Assembly (NCBI RefSeq): GCF_003119195.2
Contig: NZ_CP022255.1
Span: 682,001-746,000 of the forward strand
Source of the DNA: Azospirillum baldaniorum
Lineage (GTDB): Bacteria; Pseudomonadota; Alphaproteobacteria; Azospirillales; Azospirillaceae
DNA: 64,000 nt
Direction of reading: 5' to 3'
Shown here: piece after piece, positions 8,455 through 16,751 of the stretch
Layout of the letters: every line of letters starts with the position of its first letter
How positions within the stretch are numbered: position 1 is the stretch's first letter
Made by a program: the position numbers and the translations under genes
Notes under the pieces: generated by a model
What the model was told of the DNA's origin: nothing
Database searches by the model: none
The model's input: only the letters and a program-made list of their open reading frames with translations

Positions 8455-9843
8455 TTACCAGGTGTTGAGAATCCACTCCTTGTTCTTGTTGTATTCCATG
8501 TGGGCGAATAGGGCGTTGGCGATGGCCTCGCCCAACTCCATGGCGCCCTTGTAGCCGATGGTCGGCTTGCGGTAGAGGCCGGCCCGGTCGAAGGTCGGGA
8601 AGCCGACGCGCACCATCGGGATGTTGTTGTCGATGGCGATGTAGCGGCCCTTCGAGTGGCCCATGATGAGGTCCAGCTCGACCTCCTTGTCGCGGATGCG
8701 CCGTTCCAGGTCCCACAGGTCCGCGTTGCAGACGACCTGCATGTCGTGATCCACGGAGTTCTTCAGCTCCAGGATGCGCGGGTCCTTCTTGTACTTGTTG
8801 TTGTCGTCGCCGAGCAGAAGCAGCACCGGCTTCAGCTGCACCTCGCGGCAGAACTGCGCCAGGCCGATCACCAGATCGGGGTGGCCGAACAGCGCCACCT
8901 TCTTGTCGGCGAAGAACATGTGCGCCAGATCCTGGAGGGCGTCGAGCGCGATGCCGCGTTCCCTCACCAGCGAGTCCGGGATCTCCCTGCCGGTGAGCCG
9001 GCTGATCGCCTCCAGCATGTCGTCGGTGTTCTTGATGCCGTAGGGCGTCGGGCTGACGATGGCCGGGACCTCGAACTCGTCGCGCAGATACTCAGCCGCG
9101 CTCGCCCCCTCGTAGCGGGCCAGCGCGATCGAGCCGACCGCGTTCGGCGCGCCCTGGAAGTCCTCGACCGTGGTTCGGCCGTGGGTGTGGTTGGTCTTGT
9201 CCGGCAGCATCGGGCTGTCGAAGTCCTCGGTGTCCATGAACACCGTGGCGTCCACGCCCATGTCCTTCAGGTAGCTCTTCAGCAGGACGACGTCGCCGGG
9301 GTTCACCCAGCCGGGGAAGACGTTCAGCTTGCCGTTCGGCTTGGCCTTGGTCTTCGACATGGTCTTGACCATGGCCTTGACGCACTCGTCGTAGCCGGAG
9401 ACGTGGCTGCCCTTGAAGCTCGGTGTGTGGACCGGCACCAGATGGACCTTGCGGTACGGGTGGTTCTCCTTCAGCCAGCGGTTCAGCACGTTGATCGTGC
9501 CTTCCACGTCGTCGCCGATCACCTCGGTGGAGCAGGTGGTGATGATCGGGATGACACGCAGCTCGGGGTAGCGGTTGACGAGGACCTGGACGCCCTCCTC
9601 CATCCGCTTGTTGCCGCCGAACACCGCCGACTCCTCGTGCAGCGAGGTCGAGGCGATGTCGAAGTTCTCCTTGAAGTGCTGGGCGAACAGCAGGCGGACG
9701 AACATGGAGCAGCCCTGACCGCCGTGGACCAGCGGGATGCTGTCCTTGACCCCGATGCCCGCATACTGCGCGCCGGCCGGCTGGCAGTCGAACATCGGGT
9801 TGATGATGCCGGCCCGGTCCTTCGACGTGATTTCGCAACTCAT
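8455..9843 (-). CDS. vnfK: Vanadium nitrogenase VFe protein beta subunit
   Basis: 462 residues from the ATG at 9843. The longer open frame above it reads through vnfG and is spurious. P-cluster cysteines are at 20, 45 and 104 (MFDCQPAG, GGQGCSMF, ITTCSTEVIGDD), matching the spacing in Azotobacter VnfK as I recall it. The N-terminus is short and lacks the long extension of Mo-type NifK, as expected for alternative nitrogenases. VnfK pairs with VnfD to hold the P-cluster that passes electrons to FeV-co. It lies 35 bp downstream of vnfG in the vnfDGK order. Confidence 0.97.
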   Translation of the reverse strand: MSCEITSKDRAGIINPMFDCQPAGAQYAGIGVKDSIPLVHGGQGCSMFVRLLFAQHFKENFDIASTSLHEESAVFGGNKRMEEGVQVLVNRYPELRVIPIITTCSTEVIGDDVEGTINVLNRWLKENHPYRKVHLVPVHTPSFKGSHVSGYDECVKAMVKTMSKTKAKPNGKLNVFPGWVNPGDVVLLKSYLKDMGVDATVFMDTEDFDSPMLPDKTNHTHGRTTVEDFQGAPNAVGSIALARYEGASAAEYLRDEFEVPAIVSPTPYGIKNTDDMLEAISRLTGREIPDSLVRERGIALDALQDLAHMFFADKKVALFGHPDLVIGLAQFCREVQLKPVLLLLGDDNNKYKKDPRILELKNSVDHDMQVVCNADLWDLERRIRDKEVELDLIMGHSKGRYIAIDNNIPMVRVGFPTFDRAGLYRKPTIGYKGAMELGEAIANALFAHMEYNKNKEWILNTW

Positions 9844-9878
9844 GGGAGGAATGCCTTTCGGATGCGGTGAAGGACCGC

Positions 9879-10241
9879 TCAGTAGAGGGAGTGGCTCAGT
9901 TCGCGGTTCTTGGAACCGGTGATGGCGATGGCGACCAGCCGTTCCTTCAGACCGTTCAGCAGATCGCGGATCTGGGCCGGGCCGGCCTCGCTGATCCAGG
10001 GGAAGCGTTCCTGGAAATCCTTCACCATGATCTTGGCGTCGGCGTAGAACAGACGGTCCTGCGGGGTGTCGAGCGTCAGCTCCTTCCCGGTCAGCAGCTC
10101 CGCCGCCTTGCCCAGTACGCCGTCGATGTTCTCCTGACGGTCCCAGGTGCGGGAGTAGAACTGCCACAGGCAGCGCTCCTGGACGTAGCCGTAGAGCTGG
10201 TCGATCTTGGAGTTGGTGGGGGACTCGGTCGTGGTGGTCAT
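9879..10241 (-). CDS. vnfG: Vanadium nitrogenase delta subunit
   Basis: 120 residues. The sequence shows the delta-subunit hallmarks YVQERCLWQFYSRTWDRQEN near the N-terminus and a C-terminal ITGSKNRELSHSLY. Such a subunit exists only in V and Fe-only nitrogenases and sits against the alpha subunit. Its start overlaps the vnfD stop by 4 bp (ATGA), indicating translational coupling. Compared with the Azotobacter protein (113 residues) it has a slightly longer N-terminus, rich in Thr and Ser. Confidence 0.95.
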   Translation of the reverse strand: MTTTTESPTNSKIDQLYGYVQERCLWQFYSRTWDRQENIDGVLGKAAELLTGKELTLDTPQDRLFYADAKIMVKDFQERFPWISEAGPAQIRDLLNGLKERLVAIAITGSKNRELSHSLY

Positions 10242-11656
10242 TCCGCGGCCTCCTTGTAGGCGATGCGGTTGGCGCCGCGGATGTCCTTGGCGGCGAGCTT
10301 CAGCAGCGGGTTGTTGACGGCGTTGTACATGTCGCGGGCGAGGTTCACGAAACCCTCGAAGCCCATGTACGGCCCGTTGTGGTAGGCGTGGCCGTTGACG
10401 TAGGGGATGTGCTGCTTCTTCACCAGCTCGCCGACGCGCGGGCCGGTGAAGATGACGTCCGGCTTCACGAGATCGATGATCTCGAAGAATTCCAGCTCGT
10501 TGCCGTCGTCGATGTAGTAGGTGCCCTCGCGTCCGCGGGCGATGACCTTCTCGAAGTCCTCCTCATGGCCGAACTTCGAGGACATGGCGACGACCTCGAC
10601 GCCCAGGTCGTCCTCGACCGACTTGGTCCAGTGCCACAGGCGCGGGCCGCCGGTCCAGATGGCCATGCGGGTGCCCTTCAGGCGCTCCTTATACCAGTCG
10701 AGCTTGGGCTTCCACAGGGCGTATTCCTCGGCGATCAGCGCCTCGCCCTTCTCCTCGATGCCGAAGAAGGCGCAGATCTTGCGGATGCCTTCGGCCATGT
10801 AGTTGAAGCCCCAGCTGTCGATGTCCAGGCGGGGGATGCCGTACTGCTTCTTCAGCTCATTGGCGATGTAGCCCGAGGAGCGCGCGCAATTGACGACGTT
10901 GAGCTGCGCGCGGTGCATCTTGCGCAGGTCGTCGTAGGTGCCGTTGCCGGTGAAATGCGCGATCACCTGGATGCCCAGCCGGTCCCAATAGGTCTGCAGG
11001 AGCTGGGTGTCGCCCTGGATGTTGAAGTCGCCGATGAAGTTCATCGTGTAGGGGCTGGTGATCTCCGGCTCCAGCGTGCCGACCTTCTCGTTGATCCAGC
11101 CGATGTTGAGGACGTGGTGGCCCTTCGACTGCGACACGCCGGAGAAGCCGGGGCATTCCACGGTGAAGACATCCACGTCGGGGCGGGCGTCCATGACCTT
11201 CTTGGCCACCGCCTTGATGTCGTCGCCGATCAGCGCCGTCGGGCAGGTGGTGTAGACGATCATGCGCTTGACGTCCGGCATGGCGTCGAAGGCCTCGTGC
11301 ATGCTCTTTTCGAGCCGCTTCTCACCGCCGAAGACGATGTGGCTCTCCTTCATGTCCGTCGACCAGACGTACTTCATGTTGAAGTGGCCGTTGTCGGTCG
11401 GGTAGCGCTTGGTGTGCCACGTGTCGTAGGCGCAGCCGAGCGGCCCGTGGATCATCTGGATGGTGTCCTTGAGGACGCCGCCGATGACGAGCTTCGCGCC
11501 GCAGAAGGCGCAGCCGCGCTCCGACAGGGTTCCCGGAATGGTCGCCGCGTTGGACAGCGGCAGGTAATCGCGCGTGTCCTCGTCAGGGGCCTTTAAATAG
11601 ATATGCTTCTCGCGCTCGGGAATGTCCTTGTCGCACTTCAGCAAGACCATGGGCAT
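10238..11656 (-). CDS. vnfD: Vanadium nitrogenase VFe protein alpha subunit
   Basis: 472 residues, nearly colinear with Azotobacter VnfD from memory (MPMVLL start; KHIYLKAP). P-cluster cysteines are C49, C75 and the Cys of YTTCPTALIGDD (about 138). FeV-co ligands are the Cys in VVNCARSSGYIANELKK (about 257) and a His in YVNGHAYHNGP (about 423). The loop WTGGPRLWHW matches the carbonate-binding TGGPRL loop described for VFe protein, which separates it from NifD and AnfD. It is the first gene of a ten-gene minus-strand operon. A sigma-54 promoter lies at 11797-11812 with activator sites at 11880-11922, leaving a leader of about 130 nt. Confidence 0.97.
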   Translation of the reverse strand: MPMVLLKCDKDIPEREKHIYLKAPDEDTRDYLPLSNAATIPGTLSERGCAFCGAKLVIGGVLKDTIQMIHGPLGCAYDTWHTKRYPTDNGHFNMKYVWSTDMKESHIVFGGEKRLEKSMHEAFDAMPDVKRMIVYTTCPTALIGDDIKAVAKKVMDARPDVDVFTVECPGFSGVSQSKGHHVLNIGWINEKVGTLEPEITSPYTMNFIGDFNIQGDTQLLQTYWDRLGIQVIAHFTGNGTYDDLRKMHRAQLNVVNCARSSGYIANELKKQYGIPRLDIDSWGFNYMAEGIRKICAFFGIEEKGEALIAEEYALWKPKLDWYKERLKGTRMAIWTGGPRLWHWTKSVEDDLGVEVVAMSSKFGHEEDFEKVIARGREGTYYIDDGNELEFFEIIDLVKPDVIFTGPRVGELVKKQHIPYVNGHAYHNGPYMGFEGFVNLARDMYNAVNNPLLKLAAKDIRGANRIAYKEAAE

Positions 11657-11796
11657 GGGAGTGCTCTCCTTGCGGGGAATGGGCAGGGAATGTTCGGTTC
11701 GGGTGAAGACGGCCGGCTTGCACGGGCCTGATCGTGTGTTTCAGGAGTCTCGGGTTGTGGGGGGCTAGGCCACGGAATGTCAGACGCTTCCTTTAC

Positions 11797-11812
11797 TGCA
11801 CGGCCCGTGCCA
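11797..11812 (-). promoter_or_regulatory. Sigma-54 promoter of vnfDGK
   Basis: Minus-strand reading TGGCACGGGCCGTGCA has a perfect -24 TGGCAC, a five-base spacer and a -12 GTGCA (consensus TTGCA, one mismatch). It points towards vnfD, about 140 bp upstream of its start. Confidence 0.8.
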
Positions 11813-11879
11813 GACGCCCGGATCCCCGGAATCCGCCGTCATCGACCGGGGAAGGCCGGAAGCGCCGCTCCAGGGGGCC

Positions 11880-11922
11880 GTTCCAAAACGTACGAACCGC
11901 CGGCAACCGTTCGTATCCGTGC
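11880..11922. promoter_or_regulatory. Paired VnfA-type activator sites between vnfD and the glyoxalase gene
   Basis: Two imperfect GTAC-N6-GTAC dyads: GTTC-CAAAAC-GTAC at 11880-11893 and GTTC-GTATCC-GTGC at 11909-11922. They start 29 bp apart. GTAC-N6-GTAC is the VnfA target described in Azotobacter. The pair lies 68 bp from the vnfD -24 box and 46 bp from the -24 box of the divergent promoter. Confidence 0.7.
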
Positions 11923-11967
11923 GCCGTCCGGTTCCCATCCGTCCATGCACATTGGCTCCTCTTCGGA

Positions 11968-11983
11968 TGGCATGGCGGTTGCT
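11968..11983 (+). promoter_or_regulatory. Sigma-54 promoter of the glyoxalase/HD-GYP operon
   Basis: Plus-strand TGGCATGGCGGTTGCT has the -24 TGGCAT and -12 TTGCT elements with a five-base spacer. It lies about 47 bp upstream of the glyoxalase start and is divergent from the vnfD promoter, sharing the same activator sites. Confidence 0.75.
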
Positions 11984-12029
11984 CATTTCGGAAGGCACGA
12001 AACACCCACGCCCCATCCAAGGACGGACG

Positions 12030-12455
12030 ATGACCGGAACGGATATCAAGCTGCTGCACGCCATGCTGCGCGTCAGCGACATGGAGCGCTCGCTCGACTT
12101 CTACACACGCCTGCTCGGCATGCGGGTGATCCAGCAGCGGGAGCACAAGAAAAACCAGTTCACACAGGCCTATGTCGGCTACGGGACGGCGGAGGACCCG
12201 CTGGATTCCCCAGCCATGGTGATCGAACTGGTCGCCAACTGGACGCAGGAGGTGCCATACAGCCAGGGTTCGGCCTTCGGCCACATCGCCATCGGCGTGC
12301 CGTCCGGCATCGGCGCCCTGTGCGAGCGGCTGGCCGCCGAGGGCGTGCCGGTTCCCCGCCCGCCCAAGCCGCAGAAGCACGGCGACAACATCGTCGCCTT
12401 CATCGAGGACCCGGACGGCTACCGGATCGAGCTGGTCCAGCGGGCCGCCGCATGA
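12030..12455 (+). CDS. gloA: Lactoylglutathione lyase (glyoxalase I)
   Basis: 141 residues of the vicinal-oxygen-chelate fold. Metal and substrate residues are visible in LLHAMLRVSDMERSLDFYTR (His), VIELVANW (Glu), FGHIAIGVPS (His) and FIEDPDGYRIELVQR (Glu), the full ligand set of GloA. It converts methylglyoxal-glutathione hemithioacetal to lactoylglutathione. The ATG at 12030 follows a GGACGG ribosome-site-like sequence; the longer upstream frame overlaps the promoter and is rejected. Transcription from a sigma-54 promoter divergent from vnfD is unusual for a detoxification enzyme. Its stop overlaps the next start (ATGA). Confidence 0.9.
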   Translation: MTGTDIKLLHAMLRVSDMERSLDFYTRLLGMRVIQQREHKKNQFTQAYVGYGTAEDPLDSPAMVIELVANWTQEVPYSQGSAFGHIAIGVPSGIGALCERLAAEGVPVPRPPKPQKHGDNIVAFIEDPDGYRIELVQRAAA

Positions 12456-13858
12456 CCATCGGAACCGCCGCCGCGGATCTTCTGGAGGCTCTGGCCCATC
12501 CGGTCGCCGTCTACGGCCCGGACGGGCGGCTGTCCGCCTCCAACCAGCGGTTCCGCGATCTGTGGGAGCGGCTGGTCGCGCCGGAGGATCGCTGGCGTCA
12601 CGAAGGGCTGGGGGCGATCACCGCTTTTCTCGGTCTGCCGCGGGTCGGTGGTCCACCGGGTGTGTTCCACGATTTCGCGTCACCGACCGGCACCATCGCC
12701 GCCTTCGCCCTGACACCAGTGGGAGGGACTCCGGTGGGAGGGACTCCAGTGGCTGGCGGCGGCTGGACCCTGTGCGGGCAGGACGTCACCGCTCAGCGCC
12801 GTGGCGAGCGGATGGCCGAACGGTCGCAGAAGATCGCGCTGGTGGCCCTGGCCGACCTCGCCGAGCACCGCGACAACGAGACGGGTGAGCATGTGCTGCG
12901 CGTCGCCCGCCTGGCCCATGAGATCGCCCGCCGGCTCTGGCAGACGGGCCGCTGCGCCGGCGGGATCGATGACGACTTCCTGCGCCACGTCGGGGTTGCG
13001 AGCATCCTGCACGACGTGGGCAAGGTCAGCATCTCCGACGCCATTCTGCTGAAGCCGGGCGCCCTGACCCCGCAGGAACGCGCCGTGATGGAGACCCACA
13101 CGGCGAGCGGCGCGCAGATCCTGCGCAAGGCCGACGCCATGCTGGCGGGCAGCCCGCAATTCCGCTTCGCCGCTGCCATTGCGGAACACCATCACGAGCG
13201 CTGGGACGGCACCGGCTATCCCCATGGGCTGGCGGGAGAGGCGATCCCTCTGGCCGCCCGCATCGTCGGGGTGGCCGACGTGTACGACGCCCTGTCCTCC
13301 CGCCGCCCCTACAAGGAACCGTGGCCGCAGGACAAGGTTCTGGCCTATCTGCGCGATCAAGCCGGGCGGCATTTCGACCCGATGGTGGTCGATGCCCTTC
13401 AGGAGGTGCTGGCGGCGCGCAACGCCGCCCGCACCATCGAATGGACTGCGGAGATGGAGACCGGCATCCCCGACATCGACGCCGATCACCGCGTGCTGCT
13501 GGCGCTGGTCAACCAGATCGCCGACCGCGACAACCAGGGTGACCGGGTGGCGGTGGAGTTCGTTCTCGACGAGTTGCTCGGCTACACCGCCCTGCATTTC
13601 GCGCGGGAGGAGGAATTGTTGGCTCGGGTCGGCTATCCCGACCTGGACCATCACCAAGCGGTTCACCGCGCGCTTCTGGACGAGGTGCGCGGGCTTCAGC
13701 GCCGCATGGCCGCCTTCACGCCGGGGCTGGGCGACGCGTTGCACCGCTTCCTCGGCCACTGGCTGACCAGCCACATCCTGGGCGAGGACCAGCAGTATGT
13801 GCCCTACGCCCTGTCCGCCGGCAGGGCTGTCACCCCTTGCGGAACGACTTGTAGCTGA
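12452..13858 (+). CDS. PAS-like, HD-GYP and bacteriohemerythrin fusion protein
   Basis: 468 residues. Residues about 5-110 resemble a PAS sensor (LAHPVAVYGPDGRLSASNQR). Residues about 125-315 form an HD-GYP domain with HD (ILHDVGKVSISDAILLKPG) and GYP (HHHERWDGTGYPHGLAGEAI) motifs, the signature of metal-dependent c-di-GMP phosphodiesterases. Residues about 330-455 form a hemerythrin domain (DIDADHRVLLALVNQI; ALHFAREEELL; DHHQAVHRALLDEV; HILGEDQQYV) carrying the diiron His/Glu/Asp set. It probably lowers c-di-GMP in response to O2 or NO. Its 3' end overlaps the 3' end of vnfA by 29 bp on opposite strands. A PVGGT repeat near residues 90-100 comes from a 15-bp tandem repeat. Confidence 0.88.
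   Translation: MTIGTAAADLLEALAHPVAVYGPDGRLSASNQRFRDLWERLVAPEDRWRHEGLGAITAFLGLPRVGGPPGVFHDFASPTGTIAAFALTPVGGTPVGGTPVAGGGWTLCGQDVTAQRRGERMAERSQKIALVALADLAEHRDNETGEHVLRVARLAHEIARRLWQTGRCAGGIDDDFLRHVGVASILHDVGKVSISDAILLKPGALTPQERAVMETHTASGAQILRKADAMLAGSPQFRFAAAIAEHHHERWDGTGYPHGLAGEAIPLAARIVGVADVYDALSSRRPYKEPWPQDKVLAYLRDQAGRHFDPMVVDALQEVLAARNAARTIEWTAEMETGIPDIDADHRVLLALVNQIADRDNQGDRVAVEFVLDELLGYTALHFAREEELLARVGYPDLDHHQAVHRALLDEVRGLQRRMAAFTPGLGDALHRFLGHWLTSHILGEDQQYVPYALSAGRAVTPCGTTCS
12717..12752 (+). repeat. 15-bp tandem repeat inside the HD-GYP gene
   Basis: Two and a half near-identical copies of a CCAGTGGGAGGGACT unit encode PVGGT-PVGGT-PVAGG in the linker between the sensor and HD-GYP domains. 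Copy number could vary between strains. Confidence 0.7.
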
Positions 13859-15428
13859 TCCCGTACTTCTCCATCCGCAGGCCGAGCATGCGGCGGGTCA
13901 GGTTCAATTCCTTCGCAGCCTCGGTCATGTTGCCCGTGTGGGTCTTCAGGGCCTCCACGATCATCTCGTACTCCACCGCCTGAAGCTTCGCCTCCAGCCC
14001 GCAGCCGAAGCTGGTCCCCGTCTCCACCGAAGTCTGGAGCGACGGCGGCAGGTCGTAGCCGTGGATCACCTCGTCGTCGGACAGGATCACCGCGCGCTCG
14101 ATCACGTTCTCCAACTCGCGCACGTTGCCCGGCCAGTGGTAGCTCATCAGCATGGTCAGCGCGGGGGTGGAGATGCGCTTCACCGGCTTGCCGGCCTCGC
14201 GGGAGAACTGGGCGGCGAAATGGTCGGCCAGTGTGACCACATCGCTGCCGCGGTCGCGCAACGGCGGGATGGTCATGGGGAAGACGTTCAGGCGGTAGTA
14301 GAGGTCCTCGCGGAAGGTCCCGGCGGCGACCATGGCGCGCAGGTCGCGGTTGGTGGCGGCGATCACCCGCAGGTCCACCTTCACGGGTTTGCTGCCGCCG
14401 ACCCGCTCGAAGGTCTTTTCCTGAAGGACGCGCAGCAGCTTGGCCTGCACCGCCAGCGTCAGTTCCCCCACCTCGTCCAGGAAGACGGTGCCGCCGTCGG
14501 CCAATTCGAACCGGCCCTTGCGCTGCGCCTGGGCGCCGGTGAAAGCCCCCTTCTCGTGGCCGAACAGCTCGCTCTCGACGATGGTTTCGGGCAAGGAGGC
14601 GCAGTTGAACTTGATGAAGGGGCCGTTGGACCAGGGGCTTTCGTAATGGATGGCGTTGGCGATCAGTTCCTTGCCGACGCCGCTTTCGCCCAGAACCAGC
14701 ACGGTCGCCTTGGTCTTCGCCACCTTCTGGATCAGCGCGAAGACCTCCTGCATCGTCTTGGACGCGCCGATGATGTTGGACGGGCGGTATTTCGCCTTCA
14801 GCGCGCTGTGCAGGCGCTGGTTCTCAGCCTCCAGCCGCACCTTGTCGATGTTCTCCAGCATGTAGAGTTCCACCGCCGGCGCGATCATCGCCGCGATGGT
14901 GGCCAGCAACTCGGCATCCTGTTGCAGCAGGCGCCGGTTGGCATAGGCGCGTTCCGCCGAGATGGTGCCCAGCACGCGGCGGCCGTGACGGATCGGCACG
15001 CACAGGAAGGACAGCTCCATGTCGGACGCGGCCGGCCGGCTTTGCGTGCGGTTCAGGAAGGCGGGCTCGTCGCCGAGCCGCGGCACGACGATGGCCTCGC
15101 CCCCCTGAACCACCCGCCCGACGATCCCTTCGCCCGGTGAATAGAGACCGAGCGCCCGCTGCTCCTCGGTCAGGCCGAAACTCTCATGGATGAAGATGCT
15201 GCCGGTCTCGCGGTCGTGCAGGGTCACCATGCCGCGCAGGATGCGCATCCGCTCGCGCATCAGCGTCAGCAGCACGCCCAGCGAGCCGGGCAAACTCTCG
15301 CTCTCGGTCAGGATGCGGCTGATTTCGTAGAGGAAAGGCAGGACGTTGATCCGGCATTCCCCGCTCTCGCAGTCCGTGAACTCGTAGAGCTTCTTGAAGC
15401 TGCGCGATTCCATGAGCGCCACCGCCAT
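13830..15428 (-). CDS. vnfA: Sigma-54-dependent transcriptional activator of the V-nitrogenase system
   Basis: 532 residues in NifA/VnfA/AnfA order. The short N-terminal segment has a Cys pair (C20 and C25, TDCESGECRINVLPFL); in VnfA, N-terminal cysteines hold an oxygen-sensitive Fe-S cluster. A GAF domain follows at about 45-185, then the AAA+ domain at about 215-450 with Walker A (GESGVGKELIANA), the sigma-54 contact loop GAFTGA and Walker B (GTVFLDEVGEL). A Fis-type helix-turn-helix closes it (MTEAAKELNLTRRMLGLRM). The close match of nearby sites to the VnfA target and the V-type structural genes favour VnfA over AnfA. It lies 10 bp downstream of a NifU-like gene. Confidence 0.93.
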   Translation of the reverse strand: MAVALMESRSFKKLYEFTDCESGECRINVLPFLYEISRILTESESLPGSLGVLLTLMRERMRILRGMVTLHDRETGSIFIHESFGLTEEQRALGLYSPGEGIVGRVVQGGEAIVVPRLGDEPAFLNRTQSRPAASDMELSFLCVPIRHGRRVLGTISAERAYANRRLLQQDAELLATIAAMIAPAVELYMLENIDKVRLEAENQRLHSALKAKYRPSNIIGASKTMQEVFALIQKVAKTKATVLVLGESGVGKELIANAIHYESPWSNGPFIKFNCASLPETIVESELFGHEKGAFTGAQAQRKGRFELADGGTVFLDEVGELTLAVQAKLLRVLQEKTFERVGGSKPVKVDLRVIAATNRDLRAMVAAGTFREDLYYRLNVFPMTIPPLRDRGSDVVTLADHFAAQFSREAGKPVKRISTPALTMLMSYHWPGNVRELENVIERAVILSDDEVIHGYDLPPSLQTSVETGTSFGCGLEAKLQAVEYEMIVEALKTHTGNMTEAAKELNLTRRMLGLRMEKYGISYKSFRKG

Positions 15429-15438
15429 GCGTGGACCT

Positions 15439-15726
15439 TTACGGTAGAGGGGCCGGCAGGACCCGGATGTGCGTTCCCAGAACCTCCACCAGCCGGCGTC
15501 GAACGGCGCCCAGCGTGTGCCCGGCCATGCCGCAGCCGACGCAGGCCCCGCGCAGGCCCACCCGCACGACGTCGCCGGACACCTCCACCAGTTCCATGTC
15601 GCCGCCGTCGTTCTGAAGCATGGGGCGAAGCTCCTCGATGGCGGCGGCGATCAGGCGCAGGCGGTCGTCGTCCGTGGCCGAAACCGAGAGGGCGGCCGAG
15701 GGGGCGGGCAGAACGCTGGTGGTCAT
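15439..15726 (-). CDS. NifU C-terminal-domain (Nfu-type) Fe-S scaffold protein
   Basis: 95 residues from the ATG at 15726. It is one Nfu domain with NDGGDMELVEVSGDVVRVGL and the cluster-binding CVGCG motif at about residues 60-64. Such domains carry a transient [4Fe-4S] cluster and hand it to client proteins. There is no NifU N-terminal scaffold or ferredoxin-like domain. It directly precedes vnfA in the same transcript, so delivery of the VnfA cluster, or of clusters for FeV-co assembly, is plausible (inference). Confidence 0.88.
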   Translation of the reverse strand: MTTSVLPAPSAALSVSATDDDRLRLIAAAIEELRPMLQNDGGDMELVEVSGDVVRVGLRGACVGCGMAGHTLGAVRRRLVEVLGTHIRVLPAPLP

Positions 15727-15789
15727 GGGTCGTCTCGCTCCGATGATGGGTTCCGGATGACAGGCGCGACCAGACGATATATCCATTCA

Positions 15790-15819
15790 AATATAGCGCA
15801 TGGTTGCGTTGCAACACAA
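15790..15819 (-). promoter_or_regulatory. Possible housekeeping-type promoter for nfu-vnfA
   Basis: Minus-strand TTGTGT (-35), an 18-bp spacer and TATATT (-10) lie in a short AT-rich stretch upstream of the NifU-like gene. No sigma-54 box or GTAC dyad is seen here, which suggests vnfA is not autoactivated. The call is weak. Confidence 0.35.
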
Positions 15820-15856
15820 AAGATCGTCCGCCCCGAAAAACGGCCGGGCCGGGCGA

Positions 15857-16750
15857 TCAGCCGGCGGGTGCCGGGGGTAAGGTCCTCTGCGCGAAGGATT
15901 GGGGGCGGTGCGGCGGCACGAAGGCGTGGCCGTCCTGGCGCAGGTAGACGTCCCGCATCACCGCCCAGCCCCGCCTCACACCGTCGAACGGAGCGGCGGT
16001 CGGGCGCTGTTTCAGCGTCAGCCAGCCGCCATAGCCGATGGTCGCGAGATGGCGGCGAAAGTCGGCGTGCCGGCCAGGTCCGGCCGGGTCGGGCACGGTC
16101 CGCCCGGGATCGCAGACTCCGAACTGCTCCAGCCGCCCGCGCCCCGCGTTGAAGGGGGCGTGCCCGGTCTCGCCGGAGTCCACCAGCGCCGCGCTGTTCA
16201 TCTGCAGGCCGAGCGACGGATGGTCCAGCGCATCCACCAGGATGCGCGCGTCGGCGGCGCTGAGAACGAAGTCGCCGCCGGAGCGGCCCAGCGGGGCGAT
16301 GCACAGCACGGTTCCATGCCGCTCGATGCGCGGCAGCAGATCCTCCAGAAAGGCGCGCCCGGCCAGCCAAGCCGCCTTCAAGGACAGCGCTCCGCGCCGC
16401 CGGCCACCCGCTCCGAGGATCATGGTCCGTCCGCCCAGGTCGCGGCACACCGCCGACAGGCGGACCAGATGGTCGCGGGTCCGCCGTACCGTCTCCGCAT
16501 CGCCAAACAGGCCGAGCTCGGGCCGCCCGGCGAGCAGCGCGTGCAGTCCGGTCACCGCCAGCCCCGCCGCGCCGATGGTTCGGCGGTGCGCCTCCACCGC
16601 GGCGGCGGATGGACTGTCCCCCGCACCCCCATCCGGGTCGATGCGGTGCGGAGCCACCTCGATCCCCTGGAAGCCGAGCGCCCGGATGCCCGGCAGCAAG
16701 GCATGGGAATCAACAGTGGGCAGGGCAAGGTCGCAAAGCGCCGGTTTCAT
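15857..16750 (-). CDS. TIM-barrel sugar-phosphate isomerase/epimerase-like protein
   Basis: 297 residues resembling the xylose-isomerase-like TIM barrel (AP endonuclease 2 superfamily): LPGIRALGFQGIEVAPHRID at the second strand, GRTMILGAGGRR mid-protein, and a C-terminal GYGGWLTLKQRP strand where a metal-ligand Glu usually lies. That position is occupied by LTLKQR here, so the metal site may be altered. It starts 1 bp after the vnfX stop and is the last gene of the vnfENX operon. Its substrate is unknown. Confidence 0.65.
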   Translation of the reverse strand: MKPALCDLALPTVDSHALLPGIRALGFQGIEVAPHRIDPDGGAGDSPSAAAVEAHRRTIGAAGLAVTGLHALLAGRPELGLFGDAETVRRTRDHLVRLSAVCRDLGGRTMILGAGGRRRGALSLKAAWLAGRAFLEDLLPRIERHGTVLCIAPLGRSGGDFVLSAADARILVDALDHPSLGLQMNSAALVDSGETGHAPFNAGRGRLEQFGVCDPGRTVPDPAGPGRHADFRRHLATIGYGGWLTLKQRPTAAPFDGVRRGWAVMRDVYLRQDGHAFVPPHRPQSFAQRTLPPAPAG

Positions 16751-16751
16751 G

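Noticed and set aside
10238..11656. Possible Mo-type (nifD) or Fe-only (anfD) alpha subunit
   Set aside because: The presence of a delta-subunit gene excludes nif, and the TGGPRLWHW loop plus near-identity to remembered VnfD sequence excludes AnfD.
11777..13858. A single long protein covering glyoxalase and HD-GYP
   Set aside because: It reads the promoter region and the glyoxalase gene out of frame; the real HD-GYP start at 12452 is coupled to the glyoxalase stop.
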